NCBI GenBank assembly: GCA_015067315.1
Contig: SVMR01000001.1
Location: forward strand, 62,001 to 126,000
DNA length: 64,000 nucleotides
Direction: 5' to 3'
DNA from: Oscillospiraceae bacterium
GTDB lineage: Bacteria > Bacillota > Clostridia > Oscillospirales > Ruminococcaceae
The notes under the pieces: model-generated
What the model was told of the DNA's origin: nothing
The model's input: the letters and a program-made list of their open reading frames with translations, nothing else
Database searches by the model: none
Position numbers and translations under genes: made by a program
Shown: piece after piece, positions 29,917 through 40,291 of the stretch
How positions within the stretch are numbered: the stretch's first letter is position 1
Layout: each line of letters starts with the position of its first letter

Positions 29917-31815
29917 ATGGAAAATTGGCTTTTAAGCGTCCACAGCGACGGAACGGAAGAATTTGTATCAAACCTTAACCCGAATCTTTCCGAAAAAGTA
30001 AAAATCAGAATCCGTTTCAAAAAAAATTCCCCGGTAAACCATGTTCTTTTGCTCTCCTTCCCAAACGGCGAGGATAACTATACCGAAATGCGGTATTTGA
30101 AAACCGAACATGGGCTCAATTATTACGAAGCGGAACTTAAAATCACCGAAAACCGAATCGCATACCAGTTCTATCTTCTCTGCGATGACGTTATCTATTA
30201 CTATACCCAAAACGGAATTACAACCTATATCCCGGACCACACCTATGATTTTGTCCTTCTTGCGAACTATAAACAGCCGGAATGGGTAAAGGATTCCGTC
30301 TTCTACCAGATTTTTCCGGAACGCTTTTATAACGGAAACGAAGAAAACGACGTAAAATCCGGCGAATATTCCCAAAACGGCTTCAAAACAATAAAAATGC
30401 AAAGCTGGGAAGAAACTCCCCTTGATTACGAAAAAGGACGCTGCCTCGATTTTTACGGCGGCGACCTTGAGGGAATAACCGAAAAAATCCCCTATCTTAA
30501 AAAACTCGGCGTAACCGCCCTTTATCTGAACCCGATTTTTGTTTCTCCGACAGTCCATAAATATGACTGCATAGATTATTTCCATGTTGACCCCCATTTC
30601 GGCGGCGACGAAGCTCTCGAAAAACTCTGCTCCGCCCTCCATGAAAACGGGATGAAAATAATCCTCGATATCTCAATCAACCATACCGGAATCGAACATA
30701 AATGGTTCAACCGGGACTGCACCTGGTTCGAAAAATCCGTCGGCGCATACAACAACCCCGGTTCCACGGAACGGGATTACTATTTCTTCGAAAAAAACAA
30801 CAGCTATTTCGGCTGGCACGGCGTTGACACAATGCCGACCCTCAACTATAATTCCTCCGCCCTTCGGGATATAATCTACCGCGCGGAAGATTCCGTAATA
30901 AAAAAATGGCTCCGCCCGCCCTATTCAATCGATGGCTGGCGCTTCGACGTTGCGGACGTTTTTTTAAGGAACAACAAAACCCAGCTTGATTCCTTGCTCT
31001 GGCCGGAAATCTGCTCCGCAATAAAATCCGTCAACCCGAACACCTATATCCTTGCGGAAGATTGGGGCGATTGCCCGGAACATCTTCGGGGCGACCAATG
31101 GGATTCCCCGATGAACTATTACGGCTGCGGAAGGGCAATCCGCCAATTCCTCGGCGAAACGGATCTTTTTATGAGCGACCATCCCCTCCTCAAAAAAATC
31201 CGCTATAAAATGACCGCTTCCGATCTCAAAAACCGCGTTATGGAACATTACGCAAAGCTTCCCTTCGCTTTTTGGGAAAACCAATTCAACCTTTTCGACA
31301 GCCACGACACCCCAAGGCTCCATAACAACCCGAAAATAACCTTCGAAGAATATAAATCCGCCGTAATTTTCCAGTTCATGCTCTGCGGCGCCCCCTCAAT
31401 TTATTACGGCGACGAAGCAGAAATTGAAGGCAAAACCGATTCAATGGAAGGCTGCCGCTATCCGATGCCCTGGAAAAAGGATATCGAAAAAACGAAAAGC
31501 TATAACCTCTATAAAACAATGACCGAACTTCGCCAAAACAAAAAATCTCTCCGCCGGGGCGGTTTCAAGTTCCTTTTTGCGGAGGGCAGAACCTTCGCAA
31601 TCGCCCGTTTCCAAAATGACGAAGCCTTTGTCGCGGTAATTTCTGCCGAAGAAACCGAAACAAAAATCTCCCTTCCCCTCGGCGCAATCGGCACGGAATC
31701 CTTCCTCCGGGAAGTTTTCGGAAAGGAATTTTCCGCCGCAAAATCCGGCGAAGACAGCCTAATCCTTGATGTTCCGCCAAAATCCTCCTTCCTCTTCGAA
31801 TGCAAAATGAAATAA
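29917..31815 (+). CDS. GH13 alpha-glycosidase (neopullulanase / cyclomaltodextrinase-like)
   Basis: A 632-residue glycosidase. An N-terminal CBM34-like beta domain (about 1-120) precedes the GH13 barrel. Conserved regions: ILDISINHTG (region I), DGWRFDVADV with the nucleophile Asp, ILAEDWGD with the acid/base Glu, and FDSHDTPRL with the third Asp; a C-terminal beta domain ends the protein. No signal peptide, so it acts on imported maltodextrins or pullulan fragments. ATG 29917 is chosen over the upstream TTG at 29893 because AAAGGCGG lies at the right spacing and the family start fits. Co-transcribed with the M20 peptidase. Confidence 0.9.
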   Translation: MENWLLSVHSDGTEEFVSNLNPNLSEKVKIRIRFKKNSPVNHVLLLSFPNGEDNYTEMRYLKTEHGLNYYEAELKITENRIAYQFYLLCDDVIYYYTQNGITTYIPDHTYDFVLLANYKQPEWVKDSVFYQIFPERFYNGNEENDVKSGEYSQNGFKTIKMQSWEETPLDYEKGRCLDFYGGDLEGITEKIPYLKKLGVTALYLNPIFVSPTVHKYDCIDYFHVDPHFGGDEALEKLCSALHENGMKIILDISINHTGIEHKWFNRDCTWFEKSVGAYNNPGSTERDYYFFEKNNSYFGWHGVDTMPTLNYNSSALRDIIYRAEDSVIKKWLRPPYSIDGWRFDVADVFLRNNKTQLDSLLWPEICSAIKSVNPNTYILAEDWGDCPEHLRGDQWDSPMNYYGCGRAIRQFLGETDLFMSDHPLLKKIRYKMTASDLKNRVMEHYAKLPFAFWENQFNLFDSHDTPRLHNNPKITFEEYKSAVIFQFMLCGAPSIYYGDEAEIEGKTDSMEGCRYPMPWKKDIEKTKSYNLYKTMTELRQNKKSLRRGGFKFLFAEGRTFAIARFQNDEAFVAVISAEETETKISLPLGAIGTESFLREVFGKEFSAAKSGEDSLILDVPPKSSFLFECKMK

Positions 31816-31829
31816 AAGGAGAAAATCCA

Positions 31830-33176
31830 ATGCGCAAAAACACTTCCCCGGAAAAAATTTCCGCCTATACCGAAATCCTTAAAAAAATGATAAACTGCAA
31901 AACTGTTTTTACCGAAAACGGCGAAAATGAAGCGGAATTCGAAAAATTCTATTCCGTAATCGAAGAATCCTTCCCTAATTTAGTAAAAAACGCAAAAAAA
32001 CTGAATTTCGGAACAGGCTGCTTTTTCTATGTTATCCAAGGAAAAAATCCGAAGAAAAATATTCTTCTGATGTCCCACCATGACGTTGTGGATTCCTGCG
32101 AAGGCTGGGAAACTCCTGCCTTCACCGCGACGGAAAAGGAAGGTTTTCTTTTCGGAAGAGGAACGATCGATACAAAAACTCCCCTTTTTGCCGAACTGAT
32201 GGCGGCGGAAGAACTCCTTTCCGAAGGCTTCGGTTTCGAAGGCTTCAATCTCTGGATAGGTTCTTCCAACAACGAAGAATGTTCCGGCGACGGAATGGTT
32301 CTTGCGGCAAAATATTTTTCCGAAAACAAAATCCGCTTCGAAACCGTTCTTGACGAAGGCGGCGCCATCACCGAAGGCATGATTCCCAGAGTGACTAAAA
32401 AAAGCGCCGTTGTTGCCGTCCATGAAAAAAGCCGCCATCTTTTCCGCTGCAAAACAACAAATCTTCCCCAAAGCGGTCACGGAAGCTTTTCCGCAAAAAC
32501 CGCAACCCCTGCGGAGCGAATCTGCCTTTTTGTAACCGAAGTCACGGAAAAAAGCAAAAAAATCTATAAACCGGAATTCTATCCGGAAGTCCGGGCAACT
32601 TTCGAAAGACATGTTCCTTATATGTCCTTCCCGATGAACGTCCTTTTTGGAAACATCAATATTTTTGCCCCGGTTATTAAGAAAATCATGTCAAAAATCC
32701 CCGCCGCAAGCCCCATGCTCACAACCGGAGTTTCTTTCACTTCCCTGAGCACGGAATCCGTTCCCGGTGCTCAAAACAAAACAGCCGAAACAACAATGTA
32801 TCTCCGCTGTGTCCGGGAAGAGGATCTTTACCGCGGTCTTTCCGAAATAAAAAAGATTGCCGCAAAATACGGAATCGAAATTGAAGAAACCCTCCGCGAT
32901 TACTGCAAACCCACCGATTTTAACGGAGAATCTTTCAGAAAAATCGAAAATCTTCTCCAAAAAAACTTCCCGGACGCAATCGTTGCTCCTTTCCTGCTGA
33001 CCGCCGGAACCGATGCCCGAAGATTGACCGATGTTGCCGATAACATTCTCCGCTTTGCCCCGATAGATTTGTCAAAATCCCAATTCAAAACGATCCACGG
33101 CGCAAACGAAAACATAAAAATCGAAAACATAGGCGAATGCGTCGTCTTCTATAAGGATTTCATAAAAAGCATATAA
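31830..33176 (+). CDS. M20 family metallopeptidase
   Basis: A 448-residue zinc peptidase of the ArgE/DapE/carboxypeptidase S group. Metal and catalytic residues are visible: LLMSHHDVVD (His, catalytic Asp), FGRGTIDTKTPLFA (bridging Asp), SSNNEECSGDG (Glu pair) and a late SKSQFKTIHGANE His. The middle lid domain is complete. Start ATG 31830 follows AAAAGGAG and not the upstream frame inside GH13. Likely a cytosolic carboxy- or dipeptidase; substrate unknown. Confidence 0.88.
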   Translation: MRKNTSPEKISAYTEILKKMINCKTVFTENGENEAEFEKFYSVIEESFPNLVKNAKKLNFGTGCFFYVIQGKNPKKNILLMSHHDVVDSCEGWETPAFTATEKEGFLFGRGTIDTKTPLFAELMAAEELLSEGFGFEGFNLWIGSSNNEECSGDGMVLAAKYFSENKIRFETVLDEGGAITEGMIPRVTKKSAVVAVHEKSRHLFRCKTTNLPQSGHGSFSAKTATPAERICLFVTEVTEKSKKIYKPEFYPEVRATFERHVPYMSFPMNVLFGNINIFAPVIKKIMSKIPAASPMLTTGVSFTSLSTESVPGAQNKTAETTMYLRCVREEDLYRGLSEIKKIAAKYGIEIEETLRDYCKPTDFNGESFRKIENLLQKNFPDAIVAPFLLTAGTDARRLTDVADNILRFAPIDLSKSQFKTIHGANENIKIENIGECVVFYKDFIKSI

Positions 33177-33215
33177 AACAAAAAAATCCCCGCCTCCGGC
33201 GGGGATTTTTTCTTA
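33177..33215 (+). terminator. Bidirectional terminator
   Basis: AAAAAAATCCCCGCC-TCC-GGCGGGGATTTTTTC. It ends the GH13/M20 operon and the leftward surface locus. Confidence 0.9.
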
Positions 33216-33716
33216 TGTAAAATGATAAAAAAGCGCAACTGCAATTATAAGCAAAACCGCAATAAGAATATTCGGAATCCCAAGGGTTTCTCCGAAGATA
33301 ACCTTATCAAAAAAAGCCTCGGCGCCTTCCTCTTCCGTGTTTTCAATAACTTCGCCGTAAGTCACTTCAAGTTCAATCGTTTCTTCCGGTTCAAGAAGAA
33401 AATCCTCCTCATATTCCGGAAGATCTTCCGAAAGAACGTAGCCTTCCGGAACAAGCTGTTCAACGTCCCGGATAATCGCCGTTTCGCCGCTTATGTTTCT
33501 TACAATAATTTTCGCGGTAATGGGTTCCCCTTCTTCATAAACTTCCTTATCGAACAAAACGGTAACCTCAAGTCCCTCGTTTTCCATCTGTGTCTGAATT
33601 TCTTCCATATTAATCTGCGGTTCTTCCGTTTCCATTGCAAAAACCGGAAAAGCCGAAATTCCGAAAACAATAAAAAACGCAAAGAAAACCGCGGCGGCTT
33701 TTTTAACAAATCTCAT
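33213..33716 (-). CDS. Secreted membrane-anchored protein, last gene of the surface locus
   Basis: A 167-residue protein: signal peptide (residues 1-27, KKAAAVFFAFFIVFGISAFP, cut near VFAM), an acidic beta domain like those of CARDB/DUF11 type (VTVLFDKEVYEEGEPITAKI; VRNISGETAIIRDVEQLVPE), and a C-terminal transmembrane helix (IPNILIAVLLIIAVALFYHF) with a very short tail. It should be displayed outside, anchored by the helix. A terminator lies between it and the 2,107-residue gene, so it may have its own promoter. AAGAGG precedes the ATG. Function unknown. Confidence 0.65.
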   Translation of the reverse strand: MRFVKKAAAVFFAFFIVFGISAFPVFAMETEEPQINMEEIQTQMENEGLEVTVLFDKEVYEEGEPITAKIIVRNISGETAIIRDVEQLVPEGYVLSEDLPEYEEDFLLEPEETIELEVTYGEVIENTEEEGAEAFFDKVIFGETLGIPNILIAVLLIIAVALFYHFT

Positions 33717-33789
33717 AACAAAAACCTCTTGATAAAAAAACTTTTTCCGTCTTCTATTTTATTCTTTTTCTTTGCTTTCGTCAACAACA

Positions 33790-33825
33790 AAAATGAGCAC
33801 GGCAAAAGCCGTGCTCATTTTTTAA
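33790..33825 (-). terminator. Bidirectional terminator after the giant wall-protein gene
   Basis: AAAAATGAGCACGGC-AAAA-GCCGTGCTCATTTTTT. Confidence 0.9.
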
Positions 33826-33859
33826 TCATTCAAAACCGTATCAATCGGTTAATCCTGAA

Positions 33860-36800
33860 TTAACCTCTTTTGGATTTGGTAATAATAACTGCTGCTGCAA
33901 GAACTGCGATTGCGCCGAAAGCGGAGATAGGAGCACCGGTTCCGGGGTTAACTTCGTCTTCTTTGTCTTCAACAAGCATCGGAATGATTCTTTCCTGAAC
34001 GTCACCGCAGATGGTGCAGTAACGGCGCATAAGACCGGTTCTGGTGTAAGTTGCAGGTCTTACAACTTCCCATCTGGTCCAGTTGTGTTCGGTCATTTCG
34101 CCAACTTCAACAGTGAAGGTTTCGCCGCATCCGTTCTGGCATTCATAAGTTTCGGTACCTTTGTGGTAACAATCGGGTTCGGTTGTTCCAACAAGTTTCC
34201 AGTTATGAGCATCGGGATCGATAGGAAGAACTTCGGTGTGCTGGTCGCCGCAGCTGCATTCGTAAAGGATCCAACCTTCTTCACAGCAGGTTGCTTCCTG
34301 ACGTCCGATTTCGGTTGCATAATCATGTCCGAGTGCAGGAACAACAACGGTGGTTCTGCTGAGTTCTTCGCCGCAAACGGTGCAATAAACAACTTCGTCA
34401 TAAGAACCGTCTTCGGTGCAGGTTGCGGGAACCTCGTTTTCAATAACAGTTTCGCCAGCGGTATGTCCGAGAGCAGGAATTACTTCCTGTGCAACAATAA
34501 CTTCGCCGCAAACTCCGCAAACAACGCCGTCGGTAAGACCGGTTTCGGTGCAGGTTGCTGCATAGCCTTTTACGGTTTCTTCGGTATGAGGAATCATAGG
34601 AAGAACTTCTTCTTTAAGGATGCATCCGCATTTGGTACATCTGTAAACTTTAAGACCGGTTTCGGTGCAGCTTGCTTCTTTTTCAACGGTTCCTTCGTCA
34701 GAAATATGTTCACATTCGCCGTCGAAGAGTCTTACTTTAAGAGTAAGTTCGGTGATTTCTGCGCCAACGGTAAGGGTATAACCGCGTTTGGTGATGGATT
34801 TGTCTGCTGCGCGTGCAACAGTAAGTTCATAACGCTCGGTTGCTTCATTGTAAAGGCTGCCAAGAGTTTTTGCGGGGCCGGTGATGTCAAGAACATCAAG
34901 AGCTTCGCCTGCTGCAACAGCGATAAGATGGTAAACAGATTCAAGTCTGTCAGCGTTGCTTTCGGAAGTATAACCGACTGCTGCGCACATTTCTGCAAAT
35001 CTGTTCGGAACGTTCATTGCTTTAAGAGCGGTGAATACGTCTGCAATGGTAAGTTTGTCGATTTCAGCTTTAAGAGCTTCGTCGTCGCCGATTGCTTCAA
35101 CAAATGCATCGTTGTCAAGACCATAAGCAAATGCAATTGCAAGAACTTCAAGATATTCATCGTTGGTGTAGCTCATTGCGTTTGCGGTGTTCTGGTCTGC
35201 GGTAAGATCAACGGAAACAACAAGGGAACCTTCGCCGGAAACGGTGAGTTCTTTGTCGGAGTAGGAAGGTCTGAGGATTTCGACCTGTGCGTCGGTTTCG
35301 CCGACTACAATGATATCGGAAAGACCGCCTGCAAGGTTTGCTGCGTAATCTTTCTTGCTGCCTTCAATTCTTACGCCAACGGTGAATTCTTTTGCAAGAT
35401 CTGCGTTGGGAAGAACTCCGAAGGTGAGGTAGTCGCCGGAAGTGATGTGTTCAACTTCAACGGACCAAGGTTCGGTTACAACGTCGTAGCTGATGAATTC
35501 TTCGTCTGCGCGAACTGCTTCTTCAATTGCTGCGAAATCCATCATCTTGTCAATGGTGGCGTTGATGAAACCGTTAAGGTCTGCAAGGTCAACAAAATCA
35601 AGAGCAATGTTGATAAGCTGTTCTTTGCGATTGGTGCTGTCATAAATGCCGATGATGTCTTCAACTTTAATGTTGTAGATGCTGTAGCCGTCAGCGGTAA
35701 GGCTTGCTGCGGTGAAGTAGTTGAGGACAAGATCAACAGCCATATCTGCTGCGATCATTGCTGCTGCTTCGGTGTAGCTTGCAACGTCTTTGTTGAAGAT
35801 GTCGGTATCTACGTTGAAGATTACTTTTTCGCCGTTGATTGCTTTTGCAGCGGAGAAGAAGTTTCTGCTTTCAGCAACGCCGTTGCTGATGGTGTAAAGG
35901 ATGTTGCGTACAACGCCGTCTTCAACTTCATAACCTTCGGGGATGTATGCGGAAACATCTGCGGTGTATTTACCGCCTACGATGGTGAGGTTGCCGGAAA
36001 GATTTCCGTTAACGCCGCCGCAATCGAAGGTGTCAAGGTTGGAATCGAAGATAAGGGTTTTGCCGTTTGCGGTGATATTGCCGTTAATGGTGTAACCGTT
36101 AAGGTCGATGATGGTTGCGTCGTTGAATGTAAGGTCGCCGTCAACGTCGCCGAGAAGGATAATTGCTGCTTCGCCTGCAATGCTCTGTGCGCGTGCGGGG
36201 AGATTGTCGGTGAAGTCAAATTTCTTGAGGTAATCAAGTTTGCTTTCAACTGCGTGACGAACGTCAACAAGTGCAGCTTCAAAATCTTTGTCGGTGTTTG
36301 CAAGATTTGCGCTCATTGCAACGGAAAGTTCAGCGTCATCATATTTATATTCTCTGAGCATTCCGAGATAGAGCTGGTAATCGGAAACATCAATACCGAG
36401 GAGGCTGATGATTGCGTTGATTGCTTTCTGGCTCTTTCCGGTTACGGAAATATCAACAAGGTCGTTGTCGTCTTCGGGGTTGATAACAACGCCTTCGTTG
36501 TTAAGAGCACGTTTTACAAGCTGGTAATAATCTTCTGCACCGGTAAGATCTCTTTCAATACCAACTTTTGCAAGGGTATTGGTGAAGGTTGCGGTGTCAG
36601 CATCGCTGTTTTTAACAACTTCGATGTAATCCCAGAGGAACTGGAATGCGACTTCGGAGTTGAGTTCGTTCATGGTATATTTGTCAACGTTTCCGGTTGC
36701 GAGGAGTGCTGCAAGATATACTTCATAAACTTTTTCGGGAAGGTTGAGTTCAACGTCCATAACGCCGTTGTTGGAATTGAAGCTCATATAGGGGCTGAGT

Positions 36801-39800
36801 TTTTCAAGACCTTTTGCAACGGTTCCCATCTGGGAAGGAACGCTGTTGAGGTAAAGGGTGAAGTCGAGTCCTTCGAAGGTGATGTCGTCTTCGCCGTTAC
36901 CGAGATCCATTTTTGCTTTAAGGAATTCGCCTCTGCCGTTTTTGCCGAGGTTGATAACGGTGTGGCTGCCGAAGGTGTTGTCGTTCATAAGAGCGTCAAC
37001 AAGAGTCTGTGCGGAAATTTCAAGAGCATTGTCAGCAGCAAGATAAAGGAGAGGCTGGCCGTTGATTGCAATGTAGCTGTAACCGGAGTTTACAAAATCC
37101 ATTACAAAGCCCATGATGCCGCCTTTGTTGCCGTCAACTTTTGCATAAACGCCGGTGAGTTTGCCTTCTGCGTCTTTAACAAGCCATTTATCAAGGGTGG
37201 AACCTTCGATATCTTCCATTGCGTCGTTGCTTGCGGTACGGGTGATGGTGTAAACGCCGTCAGCAAAGAGTCTGTCAAGCTGTTCAGCAGTGAAAGTGTA
37301 GGTATCGCTTACAATATCTGCAACACCGTCAACGGTGTATTTGTAAGTCCAGCCTGCGTCGGGATGTTTGGGAAGATCTATTTCAAGATCAGCGATAGTT
37401 ACAATCTGGTCTGCTTCGCCTTCGATTACAACGGTATATTCTTTATAAGTATAGTTATAATATACAGTTACAGCGGAGGAGAGGGGGCTGCCTACCATTG
37501 CATCGAGATCGGCGCTTGTTTCGAGAACATAATATTTTTTGTTTTCGCCGAGAAGGTTTGCAACTTCTGCTTCAACAAGTGCTTTAAGGGTATCGATATC
37601 GTTCTGGGTAAGAACGGTTTCACGATCCATGGAAGCGGTGGTAACGGTTGCGTTGCCTGCGGGGGTGCTGATAACAACCTGAACGTTAACCTGGCTTTCG
37701 TCAAGCGCGGTGAGCATTTCGGAAAGAACGTAAGGAGAATCGGATGCAGTGCAGTCAGCATCGCCTTCCATGTTAAGTGCGGCTACGAGTGCGCCGAGTT
37801 TTGCGCTGTTAACGTCGATTTTTGCGTTGGGAGCGCTCATTCTTGCACGGTAATCGTTAAGCTGTCCTTCAACGTCGGAAATCTTGTCGGCATATTCGCC
37901 GTAACCTGCAGCTTCGCACATGATTCTGAGAGCTTCTTCGTTGTCCATAAGACCGCTCATGTAATCTGCAAGGGTATCGATTTCGTTTTTGATTGCGGCA
38001 TAGTTCTGATAATAATATCTGAGGCCGTTGCTGTTGTACTGAACAACCATGGTGAGGATTCTGAGCTGGTTTCCTTCAAGGTTGTTTGCAATGATTGCGC
38101 TTACGATTGCTTTGAGTTCTGCTTTGATTTCTGCGTTTTCAGCAGGATCAGCAGAGAAATCAGTTACGTCGATAACGCCGTTAAGAGCGCCGAGTTTGGT
38201 TTTGTCAAGCTGTGCAAGAGTGTCTTCAAGTCCTGCAAGGCTGTCCATTGCGGATTTCTGGTCTGCTGCTTCAGCTTTAAGTTCTTTTGCAAGATCAAGG
38301 ATTTCCTGTGCTTTTGCCTGACCGAAGTTGGTAAGAGGAAGTACATACTGAACTTTTACGGATTTGCCGTCCCATTCAGCGGTGTTTCCATCGAAATAAT
38401 TTTCGGTACCGTTTTCACCGTAAGTATAAGGCATCCAGCTAATATTTTCGTAGTCGGATTCATAATTCTGTGCGGTAAGAACTCCGTCCAAAAGGGTAAG
38501 AAGGCTTCCTGCGTCTGCCGGGTCGGGTTTGCGGTAGCTTACTTTAACGTCGTCGAAAAGAGCGCCGGAAGTAAGGATTGCTTTTGCAACGTCATCGCCG
38601 AAGTTGTTTGCAACGATTGCATAAAGGTCGCCTGCAACATAGGATTTGCCTGCTTCGCGGATGATAACGGTGTCAGCAAGGATTACAACAACCTGTCCCT
38701 GTGCATAAAGAACGCCGTCAACATAATAGTCATATGCCTGTTCAGCATTTTCATGTTTCGGGAGGGTGTATTTGTAACCGTAAGGAACTTTCATATCGTC
38801 TGCCCAGCCGAGGTCAATGGTGTAATCAACAGGATTGTAGGTGATTACGTATTCAATGTCTTCTGTAAGGGTTTCGGGAAGTTCGGAATAAGTGGGAAGG
38901 AAGTTTTCTGCGGAGTAAACTTCTGCCCAGCCTTCAAGAGCAGCATCGATGATGCTCTGTGCTTCAGCTTCGATTTCAGCTTTTGCTGCGCCGTCGCTGA
39001 GGGTAAGAACTTCGGTTACGGAAGCTTCTTCAACAAGCTCGCTGCTGTCTGCTTCGTCGGTAACAACATTGAGAACAACCTTAACGGTAACGTTCTTCAT
39101 GTTCATGTTGACGTTTGCCTCATAATGTGTAACGGTAAGGAAAGATTCGGTTTCAGGAATTGCAGTTCCTTCAAGAGCTTTTACCATCTCATCAAGATGT
39201 GCATAATCAACATAATCTGCTTTTACAAGAGCTGTACCCATCTCTGCAGCATACCATTCTTCTGCAAGTGCTTCTTCCATAGTGGTTACAGCATTGTTAA
39301 GAATGTTTTTGAATGCTTTCCAGAGAGTATAATCGGAAGGTCTCTCGCTTTCAAGATATGCATCAACGATATCATTGTTTGTAATTCCGTCATCTTTGAT
39401 TGCTTTAAGTTTTTTGTAAGTATCGTTAAGAACAGAATTATAATCTTTACCGGATTCAAGCAAATACTGAACTTTGGAAGAAGCATCATCATATTCAGCA
39501 TTTTTTACCTGAAGATTGAGTTTTCCGTCATTGTTGTTAAGCTGTTTTCTCAATCCTTTTACTGCTGCAATTGTAGCCATTTCGAACTGAACAACAGTAA
39601 AACCAACGTCGATACCTTCTGCAAGATCCTCAAGGGTATCCATTGCAGCAACAATTGTTCCAAGGTACTCATCTGCTTTGAAAGCTAATTCAATGTTATC
39701 ATAACCATTGTCCAAGCCTTCAATTGCAGCGAACATTTCTGCCTGACCGTCAATTTCTTTAACAAGGTCATAGCATACTCTTACGGAAAAAGCATTTTCA

Positions 39801-40183
39801 TCATAAGTATAAACGCCTTCGCCGTCAGTAAGAGCAACGTCTTCTACATAAGCTCCGTCAACAACGATATGTGCGTCTGTTGCAACCCAACCGTCTTTTT
39901 CTTTGGCGGTAATAGTTTTGCTTTCGTGGTCAACGGTTACCCAGTCACCATCTACAGGATAATCATACTCAATGGCATCATCACCTGCAAGATAACCGGA
40001 TCTGAGAATTGCTTCAACTGTTTCCGGAAGTTCGTAATAATCAGCCATTACTTCGCCTTCAGAAACAGAGTGCTCTGCCGCAAATGCGGTTACCATAATT
40101 CCCGGAACGTTTGCGAATGCAAGCATTACAGCAAGAAGAACGGCGATGCATTTGGACAGAATCGGTGTTCTTGTTTTCATCAT
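33860..40183 (-). CDS. 2,107-residue cell-surface protein with Cys-repeat tail and NPGTG anchor
   Basis: A signal peptide (TRTPILSKCIAVLLAVMLAF, cut near AFAAEH) leads a very long acidic mature protein. It holds at least two related modules with LPKHxxA...YxYxVDGV motifs (VPYGYKYTLPKHENAEQAYD; ADLEIDLPKHPDAGWTYKYT), a beta segment (FNDATIIDLNGYTINGNITA), and six tail repeats from about residue 1,800, each with paired Cys and His (CTETGLKVYRCTKCG; TCTEDGSYDEVVYCTVCGEE). The end NPGTGAPISAF + hydrophobic helix + KSKRG looks like a sortase-type sorting signal, but no sortase is in the window. AGGAGG lies before two adjacent ATGs (40183 and 40180). Probably a major wall-associated protein with its own promoter and terminator. 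Confidence 0.85.
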   Translation of the reverse strand: MMKTRTPILSKCIAVLLAVMLAFANVPGIMVTAFAAEHSVSEGEVMADYYELPETVEAILRSGYLAGDDAIEYDYPVDGDWVTVDHESKTITAKEKDGWVATDAHIVVDGAYVEDVALTDGEGVYTYDENAFSVRVCYDLVKEIDGQAEMFAAIEGLDNGYDNIELAFKADEYLGTIVAAMDTLEDLAEGIDVGFTVVQFEMATIAAVKGLRKQLNNNDGKLNLQVKNAEYDDASSKVQYLLESGKDYNSVLNDTYKKLKAIKDDGITNNDIVDAYLESERPSDYTLWKAFKNILNNAVTTMEEALAEEWYAAEMGTALVKADYVDYAHLDEMVKALEGTAIPETESFLTVTHYEANVNMNMKNVTVKVVLNVVTDEADSSELVEEASVTEVLTLSDGAAKAEIEAEAQSIIDAALEGWAEVYSAENFLPTYSELPETLTEDIEYVITYNPVDYTIDLGWADDMKVPYGYKYTLPKHENAEQAYDYYVDGVLYAQGQVVVILADTVIIREAGKSYVAGDLYAIVANNFGDDVAKAILTSGALFDDVKVSYRKPDPADAGSLLTLLDGVLTAQNYESDYENISWMPYTYGENGTENYFDGNTAEWDGKSVKVQYVLPLTNFGQAKAQEILDLAKELKAEAADQKSAMDSLAGLEDTLAQLDKTKLGALNGVIDVTDFSADPAENAEIKAELKAIVSAIIANNLEGNQLRILTMVVQYNSNGLRYYYQNYAAIKNEIDTLADYMSGLMDNEEALRIMCEAAGYGEYADKISDVEGQLNDYRARMSAPNAKIDVNSAKLGALVAALNMEGDADCTASDSPYVLSEMLTALDESQVNVQVVISTPAGNATVTTASMDRETVLTQNDIDTLKALVEAEVANLLGENKKYYVLETSADLDAMVGSPLSSAVTVYYNYTYKEYTVVIEGEADQIVTIADLEIDLPKHPDAGWTYKYTVDGVADIVSDTYTFTAEQLDRLFADGVYTITRTASNDAMEDIEGSTLDKWLVKDAEGKLTGVYAKVDGNKGGIMGFVMDFVNSGYSYIAINGQPLLYLAADNALEISAQTLVDALMNDNTFGSHTVINLGKNGRGEFLKAKMDLGNGEDDITFEGLDFTLYLNSVPSQMGTVAKGLEKLSPYMSFNSNNGVMDVELNLPEKVYEVYLAALLATGNVDKYTMNELNSEVAFQFLWDYIEVVKNSDADTATFTNTLAKVGIERDLTGAEDYYQLVKRALNNEGVVINPEDDNDLVDISVTGKSQKAINAIISLLGIDVSDYQLYLGMLREYKYDDAELSVAMSANLANTDKDFEAALVDVRHAVESKLDYLKKFDFTDNLPARAQSIAGEAAIILLGDVDGDLTFNDATIIDLNGYTINGNITANGKTLIFDSNLDTFDCGGVNGNLSGNLTIVGGKYTADVSAYIPEGYEVEDGVVRNILYTISNGVAESRNFFSAAKAINGEKVIFNVDTDIFNKDVASYTEAAAMIAADMAVDLVLNYFTAASLTADGYSIYNIKVEDIIGIYDSTNRKEQLINIALDFVDLADLNGFINATIDKMMDFAAIEEAVRADEEFISYDVVTEPWSVEVEHITSGDYLTFGVLPNADLAKEFTVGVRIEGSKKDYAANLAGGLSDIIVVGETDAQVEILRPSYSDKELTVSGEGSLVVSVDLTADQNTANAMSYTNDEYLEVLAIAFAYGLDNDAFVEAIGDDEALKAEIDKLTIADVFTALKAMNVPNRFAEMCAAVGYTSESNADRLESVYHLIAVAAGEALDVLDITGPAKTLGSLYNEATERYELTVARAADKSITKRGYTLTVGAEITELTLKVRLFDGECEHISDEGTVEKEASCTETGLKVYRCTKCGCILKEEVLPMIPHTEETVKGYAATCTETGLTDGVVCGVCGEVIVAQEVIPALGHTAGETVIENEVPATCTEDGSYDEVVYCTVCGEELSRTTVVVPALGHDYATEIGRQEATCCEEGWILYECSCGDQHTEVLPIDPDAHNWKLVGTTEPDCYHKGTETYECQNGCGETFTVEVGEMTEHNWTRWEVVRPATYTRTGLMRRYCTICGDVQERIIPMLVEDKEDEVNPGTGAPISAFGAIAVLAAAVIITKSKRG

Positions 40184-40202
40184 ATCTCCTCCTATGATTT
40201 TA

Positions 40203-40220
40203 ACGTGCTTTCGCACTTTT
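40203..40220 (-). promoter_or_regulatory. Hairpin in the leader of the giant-protein mRNA
   Basis: AAAAGTGC-GAAA-GCACGTT, a small stem-loop shortly before the AGGAGG site; such 5' stems often stabilise mRNAs of abundant surface proteins. No riboswitch pattern was recognised in the 100-base leader. Confidence 0.45.
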
Positions 40221-40291
40221 ATTTATGACATAAACCGGTCAAAAAACCGCGTGAGGCAATACCCCACTTTCCATCATAAATATTCATTGTT

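Noticed and set aside
34085..39688. A 1,867-codon open frame on the plus strand, opposite the giant surface gene
   Set aside because: It has no ribosome site, has low-complexity Phe/Cys/Gly composition, and arises from the strong codon bias of the real gene on the other strand.
40221..40290. A riboswitch in the leader of the giant surface gene
   Set aside because: No conserved core of known riboswitch classes (for example c-di-GMP) was recognised; only a small hairpin is evident.
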